Shown: in pieces, positions 4,848 through 5,496 of the stretch
Layout of the letters: the number at the start of each line of letters is the position of its first letter
Numbering within the stretch: the first letter of the stretch is position 1
Origin: an uncultured Rhodanobacteraceae bacterium
GTDB taxonomy: Bacteria > Pseudomonadota > Gammaproteobacteria > Xanthomonadales > Rhodanobacteraceae
Direction of reading: 5' to 3'
Assembly: GCA_913053815.1 (NCBI GenBank)
Contig: CAJXGK010000153.1
Location: 1-5,496, forward strand
DNA: 5,496 nt
Notes under the pieces: generated by a model
What the model saw: only the letters and a program-made list of their open reading frames with translations
Database searches by the model: none
Told to the model about the DNA's origin: nothing
Position numbers and translations under genes: made by a program

Positions 4848-5468
4848 ATGAGTTTGAAAATCCGCAACGTATGCGAAAATGATTTGGAGACGATTCTTGT
4901 CATCAACAACGCCACCCGCCTGGGCATCCTGCCGCTGGATGACAAGAGACTAAGATGGTTTTTTGAGCGGGCGGTCTATTTCCGGGTTGCGGAAGTTGAT
5001 GGAGTCGTCGGCGGTTTCATTATTGGGTTCCGGGAAACCGCCGCTCACGACAGTTCCAATTTCCTCTGGTTTCGTGGTCATTACCCAGCTTTTGTGTATA
5101 TCGATCGCGTCGTCATTGCCCCGACCCTGCGCGGGCGCGGATTGGGCCGCGTGTTCTATACCGATGTGCAGAGCTACGCCGAGTTACAGGTACCGATGGT
5201 CGCCTGCGAGGTGTTTCTGGAACCACGCAACGACGCCGTGGTCCTTTTCCATGGTACCTTCGGTTTCCATGAAGTGGCGCAGCGCCGGATGACCGGCAAT
5301 AACCGTCGGGTCAGCCTGCTGGCCAAGGAGCTGTGCAGTTTCCAATTTGTCCGCGACACCTATCTTGAACAGGGTGGTTTACCCAAGCTGGCCTGGCTGG
5401 AAAACGCCCGGCGCACCTGCCGACAGGATCATTCGGCACCGGCTCCGCAAGCAACCGGACCCGCATGA
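4848..5468 (+). CDS. GNAT-family N-acetyltransferase, COG3818-like, with C-terminal extension
   Basis: The protein has 206 residues from the ATG at 4848, chosen because it gives the typical MSLKIRNVCENDLETILVIN start with a CGGA site 7 nt upstream. An in-frame ATG at 4797 would overlap the likely -10. It would be a cytoplasmic acetyl-CoA-dependent acetyltransferase. The acetyl-CoA pyrophosphate-binding loop RGRGLG (95-100) follows the beta-4 strand FVYIDRVVIAP (82-92). Motif B is visible as CEVFLEPRNDAVVLFHGTFGFHEV (120-143), with N128 and the FHxxFGF pattern. The stretch YDSSNF/LWFRGHYPAFVYIDRV-like (67-88) is characteristic of the COG3818 group, whose substrate is not established to my knowledge. 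The final 45 or so residues (CSFQFVRDTYLEQGGLPKLAWL, then a Pro/Ala/Gln tail) extend past the core fold. The gene diverges from the kinase; a functional link is not evident. Confidence 0.88.
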   Translation: MSLKIRNVCENDLETILVINNATRLGILPLDDKRLRWFFERAVYFRVAEVDGVVGGFIIGFRETAAHDSSNFLWFRGHYPAFVYIDRVVIAPTLRGRGLGRVFYTDVQSYAELQVPMVACEVFLEPRNDAVVLFHGTFGFHEVAQRRMTGNNRRVSLLAKELCSFQFVRDTYLEQGGLPKLAWLENARRTCRQDHSAPAPQATGPA

Positions 5469-5496
5469 GCAAAACGACCCGGAGGACCCATTCCAC
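5465..5496 (+). CDS. Possible start of a further gene overlapping the GNAT stop (truncated)
   Basis: An ATG at 5465 overlaps the GNAT stop codon as ATGA and stays open to the window edge, reading MSKTTRRTHS. Ten codons are too few to identify a product. A strong GGAGG at 5481-5485 suggests instead that the true start may lie just past the right edge, about 11 nt or more downstream of that site. Either way, a gene co-transcribed with the acetyltransferase is likely. Confidence 0.3.
   Translation, partial: MSKTTRRTHS

Overview
The window looks like chromosomal DNA of a free-living proteobacterium. It is moderately GC-rich by eye and tightly packed, and three adjacent gene pairs show or suggest 4-nt ATGA start/stop overlaps. 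The protein styles (DesK/NarL-type two-component pair, Gld-type ABC-2 exporter, membrane-anchored SRPBCC protein, COG3818-like GNAT) fit Gammaproteobacteria or Acidithiobacillia. I cannot name a genus from the sequence alone. I see no mobile elements, tRNA or rRNA genes, or CRISPR arrays.

Layout. Five genes lie on the minus strand and are transcribed right to left. First is a sensor histidine kinase (4599-3415), overlapping by 4 nt a NarL/FixJ-type response regulator (3418-2777). After a 135-bp gap comes a membrane-anchored SRPBCC protein fused to a GyrI-like effector-binding domain (2641-1232), ending at a strong intrinsic terminator (1161-1195). Next are the ATPase (1069-134) and, overlapping it by 4 nt, the first 45 codons of the permease (137 to the left edge) of a GldA/GldF-type ABC-2 transporter. 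On the plus strand, divergent from the kinase, is a GNAT acetyltransferase (4848-5468), possibly overlapped by the start of another gene at the right edge.

How the genes may work together (inference). The kinase and regulator form a standard signalling pair. The SRPBCC/GyrI-like protein has a fold combination suited to binding a hydrophobic or aromatic ligand at the membrane, and the ABC-2 transporter is a possible output. The terminator shows that the transporter is a separate transcription unit. However, the 8-mer ATGGTAGC/GCTACCAT occurs once in each of the three intergenic regions: upstream of the ABC operon, upstream of the SRPBCC gene, and in the kinase/GNAT divergent region. I found it nowhere else in the window by eye. 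A shared operator, perhaps for the response regulator encoded here, would tie all these units into one small regulon. This is the most interesting signal in the window.
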